A stretch of DNA of 64,000 nucleotides. Source: Cercospora beticola. Taxonomy: Eukaryota; Ascomycota; Dothideomycetes; Mycosphaerellales; Mycosphaerellaceae. The position numbers were made by a program, and so were the translations under genes. Under the pieces are notes generated by a model that was not told where the DNA came from, searched no databases, and saw only the letters and a list, made by a program, of their open reading frames with translations. Shown in pieces: positions 1 through 11,010 of the stretch; position 1 is the first letter of the stretch; each line of letters opens with the position of its first letter. Location of the stretch: the NCBI RefSeq assembly GCF_033473495.1, contig NC_088936.1, positions 1,984,001-2,048,000 of the forward strand, written 5' to 3'.

Positions 1-398
1 AGGGAACTCTTCGTTGCGCCTTGCTGACCGAGCCAGTCCCACTCGGAGGATCGCATGAAGTGATTTAGACCGTGAAGGAAGTTGTCGGGTCATGCAGACG
101 CCAGGAACAACGACTCCATGAAGTCACTGAGCCGAGCGAGAGAGGCGCGTGGGCGCGTCGATAAGTTGCGCCTACCGCTCATATGCATGTCTGACCTCGA
201 TGTACCCTCTCTCACTTACCTTCTCCCACGTGTATGACTCTTGAGCTCTTGCGTGGTGTACTCCAGAACTCTAAAAAGTCGCGCGCTCGCGTTCACCGAC
301 CTCTTACTTGCAACTTAACAAGCAGCTCTCGGAGCACCTCAACTTTTTGGCACTCTGAGCTCACCTTTACTCACCTCGAACATTTTCCCAAACGACTG

Positions 399-2162
399 AT
401 GCCGCTCAGGGGCGCAACCATACACGCATCAATAGCACTCCTTCTGGGAGTGCTGCCATACGTAGCAGCTCATGGAGGCGGTGGAGAGGAGATGGATATG
501 GGCGATCATATGGCAGAATTGGCAGCGCAGCCAGAGCATAAAGCTCTGAATTACTTCCGGCATCCAGGTCATTGGAATTGGCACCTTGCCCATACTGTGC
601 TGATGGTGGTGTCATGGGTCATATGCATGCCTCTGGCGATTTTCCTCAGCGTGGCGCGCTCGCGGTGGCACCTACTGTCTCAGCTCTTGTTCCATGTCGT
701 GAACGGGCTTGGGTTATTCGCTGGCCTTGTTTACAATCGGTCGACACCTGACCTTTACGTGAACAATGCGCATCATCCACTTGGCTGGGTGATTGTTGCA
801 TTCACCATTTTCTGGACCATGTCCTCGTTGTACACTGCGCATGAAGAGCATGCGCAGTCCGGGCGATCCTCGATAAAGCGACCAGGACCGCTGCCCATCC
901 ATGAGGCGTTGCAATTGGAACTGCAGTCTCCATACAACGATGAGTTCTCTCCTCGTGATTCGAGGGATTCTGGTTTTGGGTCTCGACAGAACTCCACAGA
1001 CAGCGTATACCAGAAGCCAGAGGAGCCTCCGAGTGACCAAGAGTTCGATGACGAGAAGCTCGACGATAGAGACTCAGAGCAGAGAGCTTTCCTGGGTAGC
1101 CAGAGAGTGAAGCGCTTCTTGACGGAAGGCGCGCAACGTTTCTCTTCTGGTAGGATAGCAAGTGCCGTTCGTATCACTCAGATCTTCTTGGAAAAGATCA
1201 TCCTGCTGCTCGGCTTCGCCGGACTCACTTCTGGATTCATCGTCTCTGGAGGTCTTTTCCGCCACAAACAGATCTTCTCCGGCCTGGCTCACTACATCAA
1301 AGGCGGCATCTTCTTCTGGTATGGCCTCCTGACCCTGGGCCGCTGGATGGGAGCATTTGCAGAGTTCGGTTGGGCTTGGAATGTGCGGCCTCAGCCCCCC
1401 TTGGTGTCTAAATGGAAGTCGATAATCCCATCCGCCGAGTTCACCGAATCTTTTGTCATCTGGCTCTACGGCGCAACCAATGTTTTCCTGGAGCATCTGA
1501 ACACCAAGGACGGCGTGTGGACCGCATCAGACATCGAGCATCTTAGCATCACGATACTGTTCTTCGGCGGAGGACTGCTCGGAATGCTGATCGAATGTGG
1601 CTGGGTCCGTGATCTGATGAATACGAGTGTCCTCGATCAGAAGAGCAGGGACGTCGCTTGGTCTCGCTTTACTCTGTCGCACGCAGAGCGAGAGACTGAA
1701 GGTCAGCACTGGGAAGAGCCACAATCACATCGGACATCTCTGAACCCAATGCCGGCTTTGACGATTATGCTCTTGGGCATGATGATGGGTTCGCATCACC
1801 AGAATAGCATGGTCAGCACCATGATGCATGCTCAATGGGGAGGGCTCTTCTCGGCGTTCGCGATCGCTCGGGGAGTGACGTACATCACGATGTACCTCAA
1901 GCCCCCGACTTCTCACTTTCCACCCAGGCCACCGAGCGAGATCGTCGCTGCGTTCTGCTTGACGAGTGGAGGGCTGATGTTCATGAACAGCGCTGCAGAT
2001 TGCGTGTGGGCCATCGAGAGCAACGGCCTGGATGCCATGACTATTTTCACCCTCACCATGGGCCTGAGCGGTATCATTCTGGCGTGGGAAGTGGTCCTCT
2101 TTGCGATGAAAGGCTGGGCAATGAGAAGAGAGCGTGCGGCCGCGGGAAGGCCACTTGCATGA
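399..2162 (+). CDS. YTP1-like multi-pass membrane protein
   Basis: Single-exon gene of 587 aa. I place the start at the ATG at 399, because the protein then opens with a hydrophobic segment ending in an AHGGGG signal-cleavage-like site; the in-frame ATG at 234 would add 55 basic, non-conserved residues. An N-terminal luminal His-rich stretch (HPGHWNWHLAH) and clustered hydrophobic helices match the fungal DUF2427 domain. The C-terminal half, with helices and His/Met-rich turns (MMMGSHHQNSMVSTMMHAQWGG), matches the Ytp1 domain. Residues of roughly 160-240 form a polar Ser/Asp-rich loop. Yeast Ytp1 is a membrane protein of unknown biochemical role, so function remains open. The His/Met clusters could bind a metal, which is inference. 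The next gene (RSA3) is on the same strand about 570 bp downstream. Confidence 0.85.
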   Translation: MPLRGATIHASIALLLGVLPYVAAHGGGGEEMDMGDHMAELAAQPEHKALNYFRHPGHWNWHLAHTVLMVVSWVICMPLAIFLSVARSRWHLLSQLLFHVVNGLGLFAGLVYNRSTPDLYVNNAHHPLGWVIVAFTIFWTMSSLYTAHEEHAQSGRSSIKRPGPLPIHEALQLELQSPYNDEFSPRDSRDSGFGSRQNSTDSVYQKPEEPPSDQEFDDEKLDDRDSEQRAFLGSQRVKRFLTEGAQRFSSGRIASAVRITQIFLEKIILLLGFAGLTSGFIVSGGLFRHKQIFSGLAHYIKGGIFFWYGLLTLGRWMGAFAEFGWAWNVRPQPPLVSKWKSIIPSAEFTESFVIWLYGATNVFLEHLNTKDGVWTASDIEHLSITILFFGGGLLGMLIECGWVRDLMNTSVLDQKSRDVAWSRFTLSHAERETEGQHWEEPQSHRTSLNPMPALTIMLLGMMMGSHHQNSMVSTMMHAQWGGLFSAFAIARGVTYITMYLKPPTSHFPPRPPSEIVAAFCLTSGGLMFMNSAADCVWAIESNGLDAMTIFTLTMGLSGIILAWEVVLFAMKGWAMRRERAAAGRPLA

Positions 2163-2729
2163 AGATGCATGGCGGATAGAAGGGACGAGTAGCAGATCTC
2201 GGCTCCTGTGATGAGATTAATGATACCTAATGACTGGCTGGGAATAGAAGGGGATACGTCGCAGCACAGTCGGCGTCCGTCCGATGTGGGACAAGCTTCA
2301 TTTCGTGATACCCTTTTGCGCGGACGTATTCTTGCAACCAGAGGCGATGTGTTTCGGTATTTAGCGTGCAAAGGAACTTAATGTGAGATTCTCATGGAAG
2401 CATCAAATCGCTGACTTTTGCTGTCGCATGTTCTCGTTGGCTCTCGTATCGTGCTGTGATGCTGAAGAAAGACGGAATTCAGTGCAGTGCTGTTGCTCTC
2501 GTGGAAGTGAAGACGGCTCTCAGTCGATTTAATGTTGTCGGGTCACACATAGATGCGGCAAAGTCATCCATGACTTGGTTATGAAGTGTTGAACAGTGTG
2601 AGAGGAGTAGGAGGTAAGAGGACGAACGGAAGGGATGGCCTGAGACCTCCGATGCCAAGACCTCGAGTTCAGCCACATCTCGACCAACGGCAAGAGCCCA
2701 ATGCTCAGTGGCCATCACAACTACCCAAT

Positions 2730-3203
2730 ATGCCTCCAAAGAAAGTCGAAAAGAAGCGTCGAAACAAACGCAAATCACGAACAGAAGGTATTGATCATGC
2801 CCTCAACATCAAGACCTGATTCTAACGCCACCCAGTCTCCTCCGCTTCATCATCATCCTCCTCATCAGATACCGAAAGCGATGTCTCCGTTCCCGCAACA
2901 AAAGTCAAGCGTACGAAAACGAAAACCGCAGTCCGAGAACCCGAAGAAGCCGCTTTGAACACAGATTCCGACTCCGCTCCAGTTTTCACTCAAAAGAAAC
3001 CAAAACAAGATTCGGAAAAAGCTTTCGAAGAATTCTATCTCCGCCAAGTCACGAAAGAATTCGCAAATGATTTGGACCGATTGCGGTCTGCGGGAGATTT
3101 TAATGCGAAGAGTGTGCCGCTGTTGATCTCGGCGTTGAAGCAGGGGACGGCGTGTTTCAGTCAGGATGAGAAGAGGAAGGTGGTGGAGGCACTGGAGCGG
3201 TGA
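2730..3203 (+). CDS. RSA3: Ribosome assembly protein 3 (Rsa3)
   Basis: Two exons, 2730-2787 and 2836-3203, joined across a 48-nt intron (GTATTG donor, TCTAAC branch, CCCAG acceptor), give 141 aa. The N-terminus is a basic nuclear/nucleolar-type segment (MPPKKVEKKRRNKRKSR), followed by a Ser-rich acidic linker. The C-terminal 60 residues hold the Rsa3 signature: FYLRQVTKEFANDLDRLR, then KSVPLLISALKQGTACFS, then a basic end. In yeast Rsa3 acts in the nucleolus in early 60S subunit assembly, in the group of factors that includes Dbp6. Short length fits the family. The frame closes exactly through the intron and no alternative start fits better. It is convergent with PDI1, whose stop lies about 520 bp downstream. 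Confidence 0.85.
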
Positions 3204-3723
3204 GAGAAATTGGATGCTGCGATGCAGGAGGCAGAAAATTTTCCCCGGCGTATGATTTTCAGACGCCTGCTTCGAGGGCTGAGATTTCGGATGTCTCAAA
3301 GGCTCGGTGGAGAATGCAAGCATGGCGCGGCATGCAATGCTCAAGTACTGAAGCATAAATCACGCCTGGCGTGAGAATCACATGATGCGGTGGAGGACCA
3401 GAAGACATTTGGCTGCATTGAATGCCGCCAGGTGCGGGCGGTATGTTTCATGCCTCCTACCTATCGGCCCAGAGTGGTTGCATTTGGAAACCGCTCAACC
3501 ATGAGGCACATGGTACAAGCGGAGATGGCGGACACGATGTGAGCACGAAGCCAGGCTGTGGAAAGGAAAGGCTGAGCTGCACCAAGATACACTAGAAGTA
3601 TCGTATACTGATTGAGAAATTTTCCTCGCGGTATTTGCAAAGCATCCTAAATCATCCGCGTACTCTAGACCAGGGCATACGTACAAGCAGCCAGCCAATA
3701 AACAATTTCATAAAAGCAGTCAT
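3204..3723. other. Convergent 3' intergenic region, RSA3/PDI1
   Basis: About 520 bp between the stop of RSA3 (+) and the stop of PDI1 (-). It should hold both 3' UTRs and their poly(A) sites. I see no conserved reading frame or repeat here. Confidence 0.5.
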
Positions 3724-5425
3724 CTAAAGCTCGTCGTGGTCCGCAACCTCGTCGTCATCGAGGACGGCCTGCTTGACAGCCTCACCAGCCTCCTTGACCT
3801 TCTCCTTGACCTTGTCCGCAACACCCTCAGCGGCCTCAGTAGCGGCAGCAGCCTGTTGTGGCATGCCCTCAGTGTCAACATCCTCAGCATCAGCACCGAT
3901 GGCGTCAGAGACGTCAACACCGTGGGAGCCGTTGTCACGAACGAAGTTGGCGAGGTCCTCAACAGTACGGGCGCCAGAGTAGTCGACAGGAGCGTCTTTG
4001 CTGCCAGCCTTGTAGAGCTTGATCGTTGGGAAGCCTTGAATCTCATCTGGGACGTCGTTTTGGGTGGCATCGACCTTAGCGATGACGACCTTGTCGGAGT
4101 GGCTCTTGAAGAGAGTTCCGAGCTCGTCATACTTTGGTGCAAGAGATTTGCAGTGTCCACACCATGGTGCGTAGAACTCGATCAGGACGTCCTTCTTGTC
4201 ATCCAAGACAATCTCCTCGTAGTTCTTGGCCACGACGATAGTGACTGGACCATCCTGCTTCTCTGGGATAGGCTCGCTCTTGATGCTTGGCTCGACCTTG
4301 CCCTCGCTGTAGTCCTCGACGAACTTGCTCAGGAGCTTCTCGGTGAGCTTCTTGACATCACCAGCCTCAGCGTATGGGAACTTCTGGTTCTTGGCGGTGT
4401 CCTGGATGGCGAAAGCTGGCCACTTGCCAACTTCGAGGTTGAGGTTGCCAGCGTGCTGACCGAAGGCCTCAGCGTCAATAGTAGCGAAGTTGATCTTGCC
4501 CTTGAACTTCTCGGCAAGCTTCTTGAGGTCCTTGGCGAGCGATTCGCGCTCTTCGGCGGTCTCGGAGAAGATGTATGCGAGTGGAAGACCAGACTGCGGC
4601 GAAGTTAGCAAATTGTCACGTCTTCGGATTCAGATCATTGCCTTACGCTCATGTAGTCGGAGTAAGTCTCAGGGCCAACCTCGCCAATCAATGGAGTGGC
4701 GGCGGTCTTTGCGAAAGTGACCAAAGCATCCTTGCTGAAGCCCTCAGTGTATGTGGTCTTGCCCTCATCGAAGGACTTGTAAAGGACGACAGCGGGTTGC
4801 TCGACGCCCTCAGCCTTGGCCAAAGCGGCATCAGAAGTAGCAGCGAAGAGGTAGTTGTCGCGGAGCTCCTCGGCCAGCTCAGTGAAGGTGGCGTTGGAGG
4901 ATTTGTCATCAGCGCCGAAGTAGCCAACGAGGACCACCTTGTCGGCGGTCTTGAACTCCTCGAGAGCTTCTGCGGTAGACAGGATCGAGACAGCCGGCAG
5001 AGACTGCTTGACCATGTATGAGACGATGGCCTGTGCCTTTCGTGGGCCCTGGTATGGCGCAATGTTCTCTGGGCCTCTGAAGACCTTCAGTGTTGGGTAT
5101 CCCTCCACACCGTATTGTTGGCACAGCTCTTGTTGCTCAGTGCAGTCGACCTTGGCGAGCTTGATCGCCTTGTCTGTGAGCGTCGTCGCCGCCTCCTCGT
5201 ACTCGGGCGCGAGCGCCTTGCAGTGTCCGCACCATGGGGCAAAGACTGCATATGAGGATTAGCATGGGAGAGAAGCTCGAGCTCAGAGATCTGGCGGTAC
5301 TCACACTCTGCGAGAACGAGGTCGTTCTCCTTGACGAAGTCCTCGAATGTGTCCTTGGTCAGGTCGTGCACATCGGATGCAGCGGCGAGGGCGGCGAGGC
5401 CCAGCAGTCCCAGTGAGTACTTCAT
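3724..5425 (-). CDS. PDI1: Protein disulfide isomerase, ER luminal
   Basis: Three exons, 5425-5305, 5245-4647 and 4593-3724, encode 529 aa. Introns of 59 and 53 nt have GTGAGT and GTAAGG donors and frames close. The order is: signal peptide (MKYSLGLLGLAALAAAS); thioredoxin domain a with FAPWCGHC (Cys46/Cys49); b and b' domains; domain a' with FYAPWCGHC (Cys385/Cys388); an acidic Ala/Glu/Lys-rich tail; and a C-terminal HDEL retrieval signal. This is the complete a-b-b'-a' layout of Pdi1, which forms and rearranges disulfides in secretory proteins in the ER lumen. The GYPTLKVF and GFPTIKLY cis-proline loops follow each active site. All catalytic residues are present. The secreted trypsin and phosphoesterase in this window are the kind of clients it folds. 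Confidence 0.97.
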
Positions 5426-6595
5426 GATGTCGATTGCTCTCCAGCAAAGTACACGAGCGAATGTCCTGAGTGGGGTGTCAAGACAATGTCGTAGTAGTGG
5501 AGGAAGAGAAAAAGAGGGTGGAGAGGGGCGGATAAGTAGAGGAAGAGAAGAATCGTGGCCTCAAAAGTGTTAACTTTAAGCTCTGTGTGGAGGTGGACCC
5601 TGGGATCGAGGTTTGGCACAGGTGTCCATTCAGCTAGCGCGCTGTGAAGGTGAACCGCTCCGCTGTTGCCCTACTAATAATAAACCTGCCATTCACACAT
5701 CCTTCACATATGCCAACATGGCACATGTCAATTGACTCGATGGCGCCATATCGTTCACCATCTTTTTGACAATTACAGTATTGTGTTGTTGTCGTGCAAT
5801 GCCACAATGCCGCTCAGCTGTCACCGACGAACCAGGTCGAGACTCGAAAATGCTTGGTCAGGACCCCTCCCTACTGATAGCATCTTAGCGCCACCTTGGC
5901 CGATAGATACGTCTCGCCAATTTGAAAAACTCTCGTCAAACATGAGACATGATTTCTCTCCAGCCCTCATACTCATTTCCCACGCTGATTCTGACCACGT
6001 TGACTTCTGCTGATGATGGAACAGCTTGTGCGAAAACTTGGATGATTCAAAGCACAGGAGATTGGCTCCGCGTCTTCCGGGCCACGTTGCGGCAATTGCA
6101 TTCTCATCAGTACAGCATACATCATACTCCCTGCTTGTCAACATATCATGACAAGACAGATTCGGATGCTGGATACGCTGCTTTCAGAGAGAGAATTGCG
6201 CAACGTGTCCTGAATTCGTATGCCTATGCTGCTTAAAGCCACAACGCACCACCACCCATGTTCACTAAACATGCAAACGCTAACTATGATGGCTTACAAA
6301 TGCTTCACTTCACTCATGCTTTGTCCCAGGAGAATCAAAAGAACGCTGTCATCTCCAGCGCCCAATACCCACGAAACGCCATGAGAATAGAAGTATGCAA
6401 AGATGCTAGATCTCAGCCAGCTGAGGAAGAGCATCTTCTGTGACAATCGATGAATGTCCGGACCGCAGAGGCTCCGACTCAAGCCTCATCTTCGGCATGC
6501 CGGTGGTCTTGATGGTCTCGACTCGCATCGCGCGGCAAGTGGATGGACGTACCACCAATCCGCCCAGTCACAAGGACAGATGATTTTGCACCTCA
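5426..6595. other. PDI1 upstream intergenic region
   Basis: About 1.17 kb between the PDI1 start and the 3' end of the next minus-strand gene. On the PDI1 strand the 150 bases before the ATG are pyrimidine-rich (CT tracts), typical of a filamentous fungal promoter/5' UTR. Several frames of 60-107 codons are open, but none shows codon bias, a domain or conserved splice signals, so no gene is called. Confidence 0.5.
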
Positions 6596-7725
6596 TCACC
6601 TAGGAATGCTGTTCAACTGCGTCAAAGCGGACGTCAAATTTCTTCTCGCTTTGAACTCATCGCCGCCTTCCGAAGGACGATAGCATTGCCTCACGATAGC
6701 GGCCAATGCGTGGTAGAGTATATACCTACATCCGACTAGGTCAGCTAAGTCGGGACAGATAACACATGTCTTGGGGCGTGAACTCACAAGTACTGCCTAA
6801 TCCTCTCATCAGTCGTCGAATTAGGCAACTTGCCAAACCCTTCAGCAAACCCCGCCGAAGGCTGATAGAAGCAATCTGACAAGAAGGGATCTCCCCAAAT
6901 CGCGCTCGCCCAGTCCAGCAATCCCGTTATCGTACAAGTCCTCGAATCGACCAGAATATCTCCCTCGCCCAACATTTCAAGAAGAAGTAGCTTGGGCTGC
7001 GTCACTTGATCCAAGGACGCCCGATGTCGACGAACCTGATCTCGTATGAAGTCGTATGGCAGGCTAATGAGAGCATCTTCAGCATCGCGAAGAATACTTT
7101 CGAGCATGTTGCTAAAGCACTTCGACCATGAAGGCGACGACAATGATGAAGGTGTCGATGTGCTATTGGATATCCTTGGACTCCCAAATTGTGACCCAGA
7201 GACGGAAGCGAGCCTCCGAACAAAACTCCCCAGACTCCGATCGATATTTGCCTGAGCCTGTTTCGACAGTTGAGGTTCCAGGTCCGACAGCAAGACTCCT
7301 CTCAAAGGCCCGCTGATGAAATATGGACTCCCTATCACTGCAGTCGTGGATTGGTATTCGATAAGTCGAGGGACCAAAATGTCAGTCCTCCCGCGTAATG
7401 CTTGTAGTGTCTGCACTTCAGTCTGCAGCCGATCCTCTTCGTGTCGTAGTAGCCGGATGCTCACCGAGGGTCGACAGCGAAGGATATGGTAGAAGTCTGA
7501 ACTACTCTGTAATCTGAACGTTCGAAATAGAGCTCCGTCTATCCTATCAATGGCGACTGATCTCGTTTGCAGGGCATTTGCAGCGATTTGTTGTATGGAA
7601 CCCCGATCAGGCGAGCGTGAGGTGTGAGAGGTCGTGGCAGACGACATCCTGGACTTGTGGAAGACGATGTCGTTCGTAGTTGGGGTGGCCAGTACTCGTG
7701 GTGCTTCCAACATGGTTGCCGTCAT
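6596..7725 (-). CDS. APH-fold (aminoglycoside phosphotransferase-like) protein, likely inactive
   Basis: Two exons, 7725-6788 and 6725-6596, joined across a 62-nt intron (GTGAGT donor, GCTGAC branch, GATGTAG acceptor), give 355 aa. The earlier AG (CCTAG) would bring in a stop at once. The protein follows the fungal APH/choline-kinase-like plan: an N-lobe with a hydrophobic nucleotide-binding region, the PRLIEY and GSPYFISGPLRG segments, and a C-lobe ending in GLLDW, the metal-binding Asp motif. The catalytic loop, normally HGDxxxxN, instead reads LLEMLGEGDILVD, so the His and catalytic Asp are missing. This suggests a pseudokinase or greatly changed activity. Substrate is unknown. An internal Met at 7647 is an alternative start. 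Confidence 0.7.
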
Positions 7726-9220
7726 CTTTTGTACGTTCTACCTTTGTTGGCCGACGACAAGATGCAATGAAACACGCCGAGCAACTGCGCACTGAAATCC
7801 CCGAGAGGCTGTGTACGTTCAAATTGATTGACTGTTCGCTGTTGACGTCTGAGATATGTTCAAGGCCAAGATATTCGGGAATCAGTCCGGTCGTGGTTGT
7901 GTAGGCGGAGCAGTAGTTGTCGGACGAGTGCTATAAGCATACCGAAGAAGACCGTATGTGTTTCGGAGGAAGGTGTGAGGTAGAGAATCGCATCTTAGTT
8001 CGTAACGCGCCACCTCGACATCAGGCTTCGTCAATATGCGCCATACCGCTAATCGAGCAATCTGTTTGGTTCTGCAAAGCGAGATGTACGAAGTCAGGTG
8101 TGGATAGTGGGCTGCTGCGGGTCGAGCATCGATGGCGTCGGCTCGTTGTGAGGCAATAAAATGCACAATACAGAGGGCTGTGAAGAAGGAAGTGTAACGT
8201 CTTGTTAGGGCAGTGCATGTTTCCACTATGCATGCCGAGGCTTCCACTTACCAATTGTCGCTTTGCTTTCTCAAATTCTCCCTCCATGGAGCGTGCACTG
8301 GTCGTTGGTAAAGGCGCTATGGCGCCGCGGTTGCGAATTAGACTCAGGCATAGGCGAGCAAGTCGTCAGCGAGCTCGTCTATCTACACCGGACCAGGTCT
8401 TAGTGCCGATCCCCTGCGTCCATGATGCATTTCCGGTCTGTTTTCGGTTCTGGAGCCGAACGCCAACATACAGCAACGCAGCACAGCCAAGAGTGTGATT
8501 GCGTTGCAGAACTACTGTCGACGAAGCAGAAAGATTAATTGAAGACCGGCGTTTTGGTGCGGCTGACGTCTTGTACGATGCAGACACCAGACAGCGTTAA
8601 GGTAGAATGGTGCTTGTAGCAGCGGTGTAGTACGACCCGACGTCAAGCTTTACCCAGTCGTCGGAAGTCCACGCGAGCAAAGCCATGTGCGCCAGGGAGC
8701 ACAGAGATCAAGCCACTGCAAAATGCGTCGATGATCGCGAGTACAAGATCTTGGAGAACGCCTTCAGGATCTTGCAGCGCCTCGTAGTCAGTTGCTTCTC
8801 GCCTCCCGACTTCAGAGTCGTTCCATTGCAGGGTGCCATCCGCAAATCCTCATCGCTACAGTGCTGCCGCCGGCGCACAAACCGAGCCAAGCCACTTTTC
8901 GGGCCCTCGATTTTGTGAAAGTCTGCGAGGGAAAGATGCTTCGCCTAGCGATACTTGATGGTCCCACCATCTCGGTTAACGGGCCGGAAGGCGGCAGATC
9001 CTCGTTAAGTCGCCTAAGGCTCGCTTGTTTTGACAGATCTGTCAAACACGATCCCCAATTCAGGTGCCACTCGCGACGTCCTGCAGTGTCTGATGGGGAT
9101 TTGACCGCAGCTTGAGACCTGTGAATAATGCAAGACACGGATGAGAGCTCCGAGAACCATGGTGCCCAGGTGTCGCGGACTCGGACTTGCCGATGACAGA
9201 TCGCTCACCAATTCGTGCTT
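7726..9220. other. Long intergenic region without a supported gene
   Basis: About 1.5 kb between the APH-like gene start and the TAN1 stop, both minus strand. Open frames of 60-120 codons overlap on both strands without agreement. One minus-strand stretch (8287 downward) has an ATG, a short basic peptide MEGEFEKAKRQL and then a good GTAAGT donor with a TTCACAG acceptor about 75 nt on, but the spliced product ends after about 40 codons. I do not call it. Confidence 0.4.
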
Positions 9221-10498
9221 TCATTCGCTCCCCGACTTCTCCTTGGCCTGCTCTTTCGGAGTTGGCTCAAAGAGTTCCGAGATGTTGAAGCGTTTCAATC
9301 TTTCAAAATCGCTGTCCACGACACTGACGCCGCAGATGTGCTAGTTGAGAAGTTAGTTGTCGCTCCGCGCAGCCTCGGCTCGTGTGGAAGAATTTCATGG
9401 CCTAGACGCAAGCCTTCAGAAGCCACCTACCTGATATACTTCAACAATGACCAGTAGCTCGTAGTTTTTCAAATCGACCTTGTGGCCTTCCCCTACGAGA
9501 CTAGCAACTTGCTTGATGATGCTGTCGCGGGTCAAGATGTTGTGATTTCGGATCGTCGGCCGGATTGCGAACTGCAGGAGAGGCATTAATCAGTATTCTC
9601 CGTCACAGAAAACAACGAGGGTTATTTCTTGGCATGTTCCGGGCATACGCCAGGGTTCACATACCGTGCGTGCTTTGAACGGTTCTTGGTGAAAGTGCGG
9701 ACCAAGGACTTTGAGGGCCACTTGCTCCAGCCCTTCCGCGGATGCTCGGCCCATGAAGGTCATAGGTGTAAGTCTTTGTGTAAACCTAGTTCGCTTGCGA
9801 GCATTGTCGCTCATGGCATCTTCGCATATCCTCTTTACGAGCGAGACCGGCTCCACCGGATCGATGGTCTTGAAGAAAACAACTGGTAACGATTAGCGTT
9901 GTCCGAAAGTGCCAACCCCGCGGAGACGGCGCAATGTCGTGCATCAACCGGCAATGTCAAAGTCTGGTTGATGGCTGATGGGATGGCACGCATGGGAAGA
10001 GGATGGGTCTCTCAAATGCCCAGAAAGGAAGGTACTTACTGCACTGGGTGCTCAGTTGAATGGGCGTGAACAACCTCGCAACCTTCGGCTTTCGGATCTC
10101 CTGGACTTCGGCGTTGATCTCCTTTTCTATATCATCGACTCCCGAGCCTGCACCGTCGTCATCCTGTTCGTTCTCATCATTGCCGGCGGCAAGAGCTTCG
10201 GGGTAGAGTCGCTCGGCGTAGTCGTCCAAGAGGTCTCTCATCTCGCCTGTGGCCTTGCTTTCCTTGCCTTTGATACATGTGACGAAGATACCCACGTCTC
10301 CAGCTTGAATGGTTTGCTGCTGTTGGTAGCTGCCTCCATCACGTCCATTCGTTGGAGTCCGCCACTGCTTTTTGGTCTGTAGAGGGATTTCAGTACTTGC
10401 GAGCACGCAAAGCATCAGCTCAATGAAGTGCATACCTTCGCTCGTTTTCCGTCGCCTCCGCCGCTGTTCTCCGCCTTGCGTTTCGAGGTTTCACCCAT
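9221..10498 (-). CDS. TAN1: tRNA acetyltransferase adaptor Tan1 (THUMP domain)
   Basis: Five exons, 10498-10436, 10376-10040, 9882-9665, 9571-9431 and 9340-9221, sum to 879 nt or 292 aa, close to yeast Tan1 (289 aa). All four introns have GT-AG ends (GTATGC, GTAAGT, GTATGT, GTAGGT donors) and the frame closes across each. The N-terminus is basic. A GDVGIFVTCIKGKESKA segment is followed by an acidic linker, then the THUMP domain from about residue 134 (VFFKTIDPVEPVSLVKRIC, RKRTRFTQRLTPMT, FAIRPTIRNHN), and the conserved tail HICGVSVVDSDFERLKRFN. Tan1 binds tRNA through THUMP and works with the Kre33/Nat10 acetyltransferase to make ac4C12 in tRNA-Ser and tRNA-Leu. It is divergent from the D-serine dehydratase-like gene. 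Confidence 0.93.
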
Positions 10499-10820
10499 TT
10501 CGAGTTCTGGTTCGGTCAATTTGCTAATCAATGGCGGAGAGTGCGGAGGACGGACTTTTCAAAGCAGCAGGCGCGGTGGTGACCAGGGACAGATGCAAAG
10601 TCTTGGCACGCTCATTCCCACCCCGCTCACATTCTCCAACTTTGGCAGTTGGGAGCGAACTCGATAGAAAGTCGCAAGCCTTCGACTTCTTCCCAGGATC
10701 AAGTCGCCGCTGCCGATCACGGCGACTACGATAGGCCAATAGCAAGGCCCTCGGCCAACAACGCCAGAAGATAATACCTGCACTTGTTCACGCCCTGCAA
10801 AGTTTCGTCCTGACACATAT

Positions 10821-10874
10821 TTATGGGGTAACAGCTCGACCGGCACAGGCTACACATAATACTTATGGGGTAAC
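10821..10874. promoter_or_regulatory. Paired 12-bp direct repeat in the TAN1/DSD-like bidirectional promoter
   Basis: TTATGGGGTAAC occurs exactly at 10821-10832 and again at 10863-10874, a 42-bp offset (about four helical turns). It lies in the 512-bp interval between two divergent gene starts (10498 minus, 11011 plus). The spacing and exact repetition suggest a factor-binding pair. No known factor is assigned. Confidence 0.4.
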
Positions 10875-11010
10875 AACATCTTATACACTTCATCCTATCA
10901 TCGGATCACAGTGGTATGCCACAGAACATTTAGCCACATCATAGATCCAACTTCTGTTACTTGAACACTCTGCCCGTTGTCAAGGCATCGACCACTGCAT
11001 ACAAGACAAG

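Noticed and set aside
3736..4608. 290-codon plus-strand frame
   Set aside because: It is the antisense shadow of PDI1 exon 3; the Leu/Val-rich product reflects the complement of PDI codons.
8021..8287. Possible small spliced gene (MEGEFEKAKRQL exon with GTAAGT donor)
   Set aside because: Good donor and acceptor signals, but the joined product is only about 40 residues and matches nothing; transcript data would be needed.
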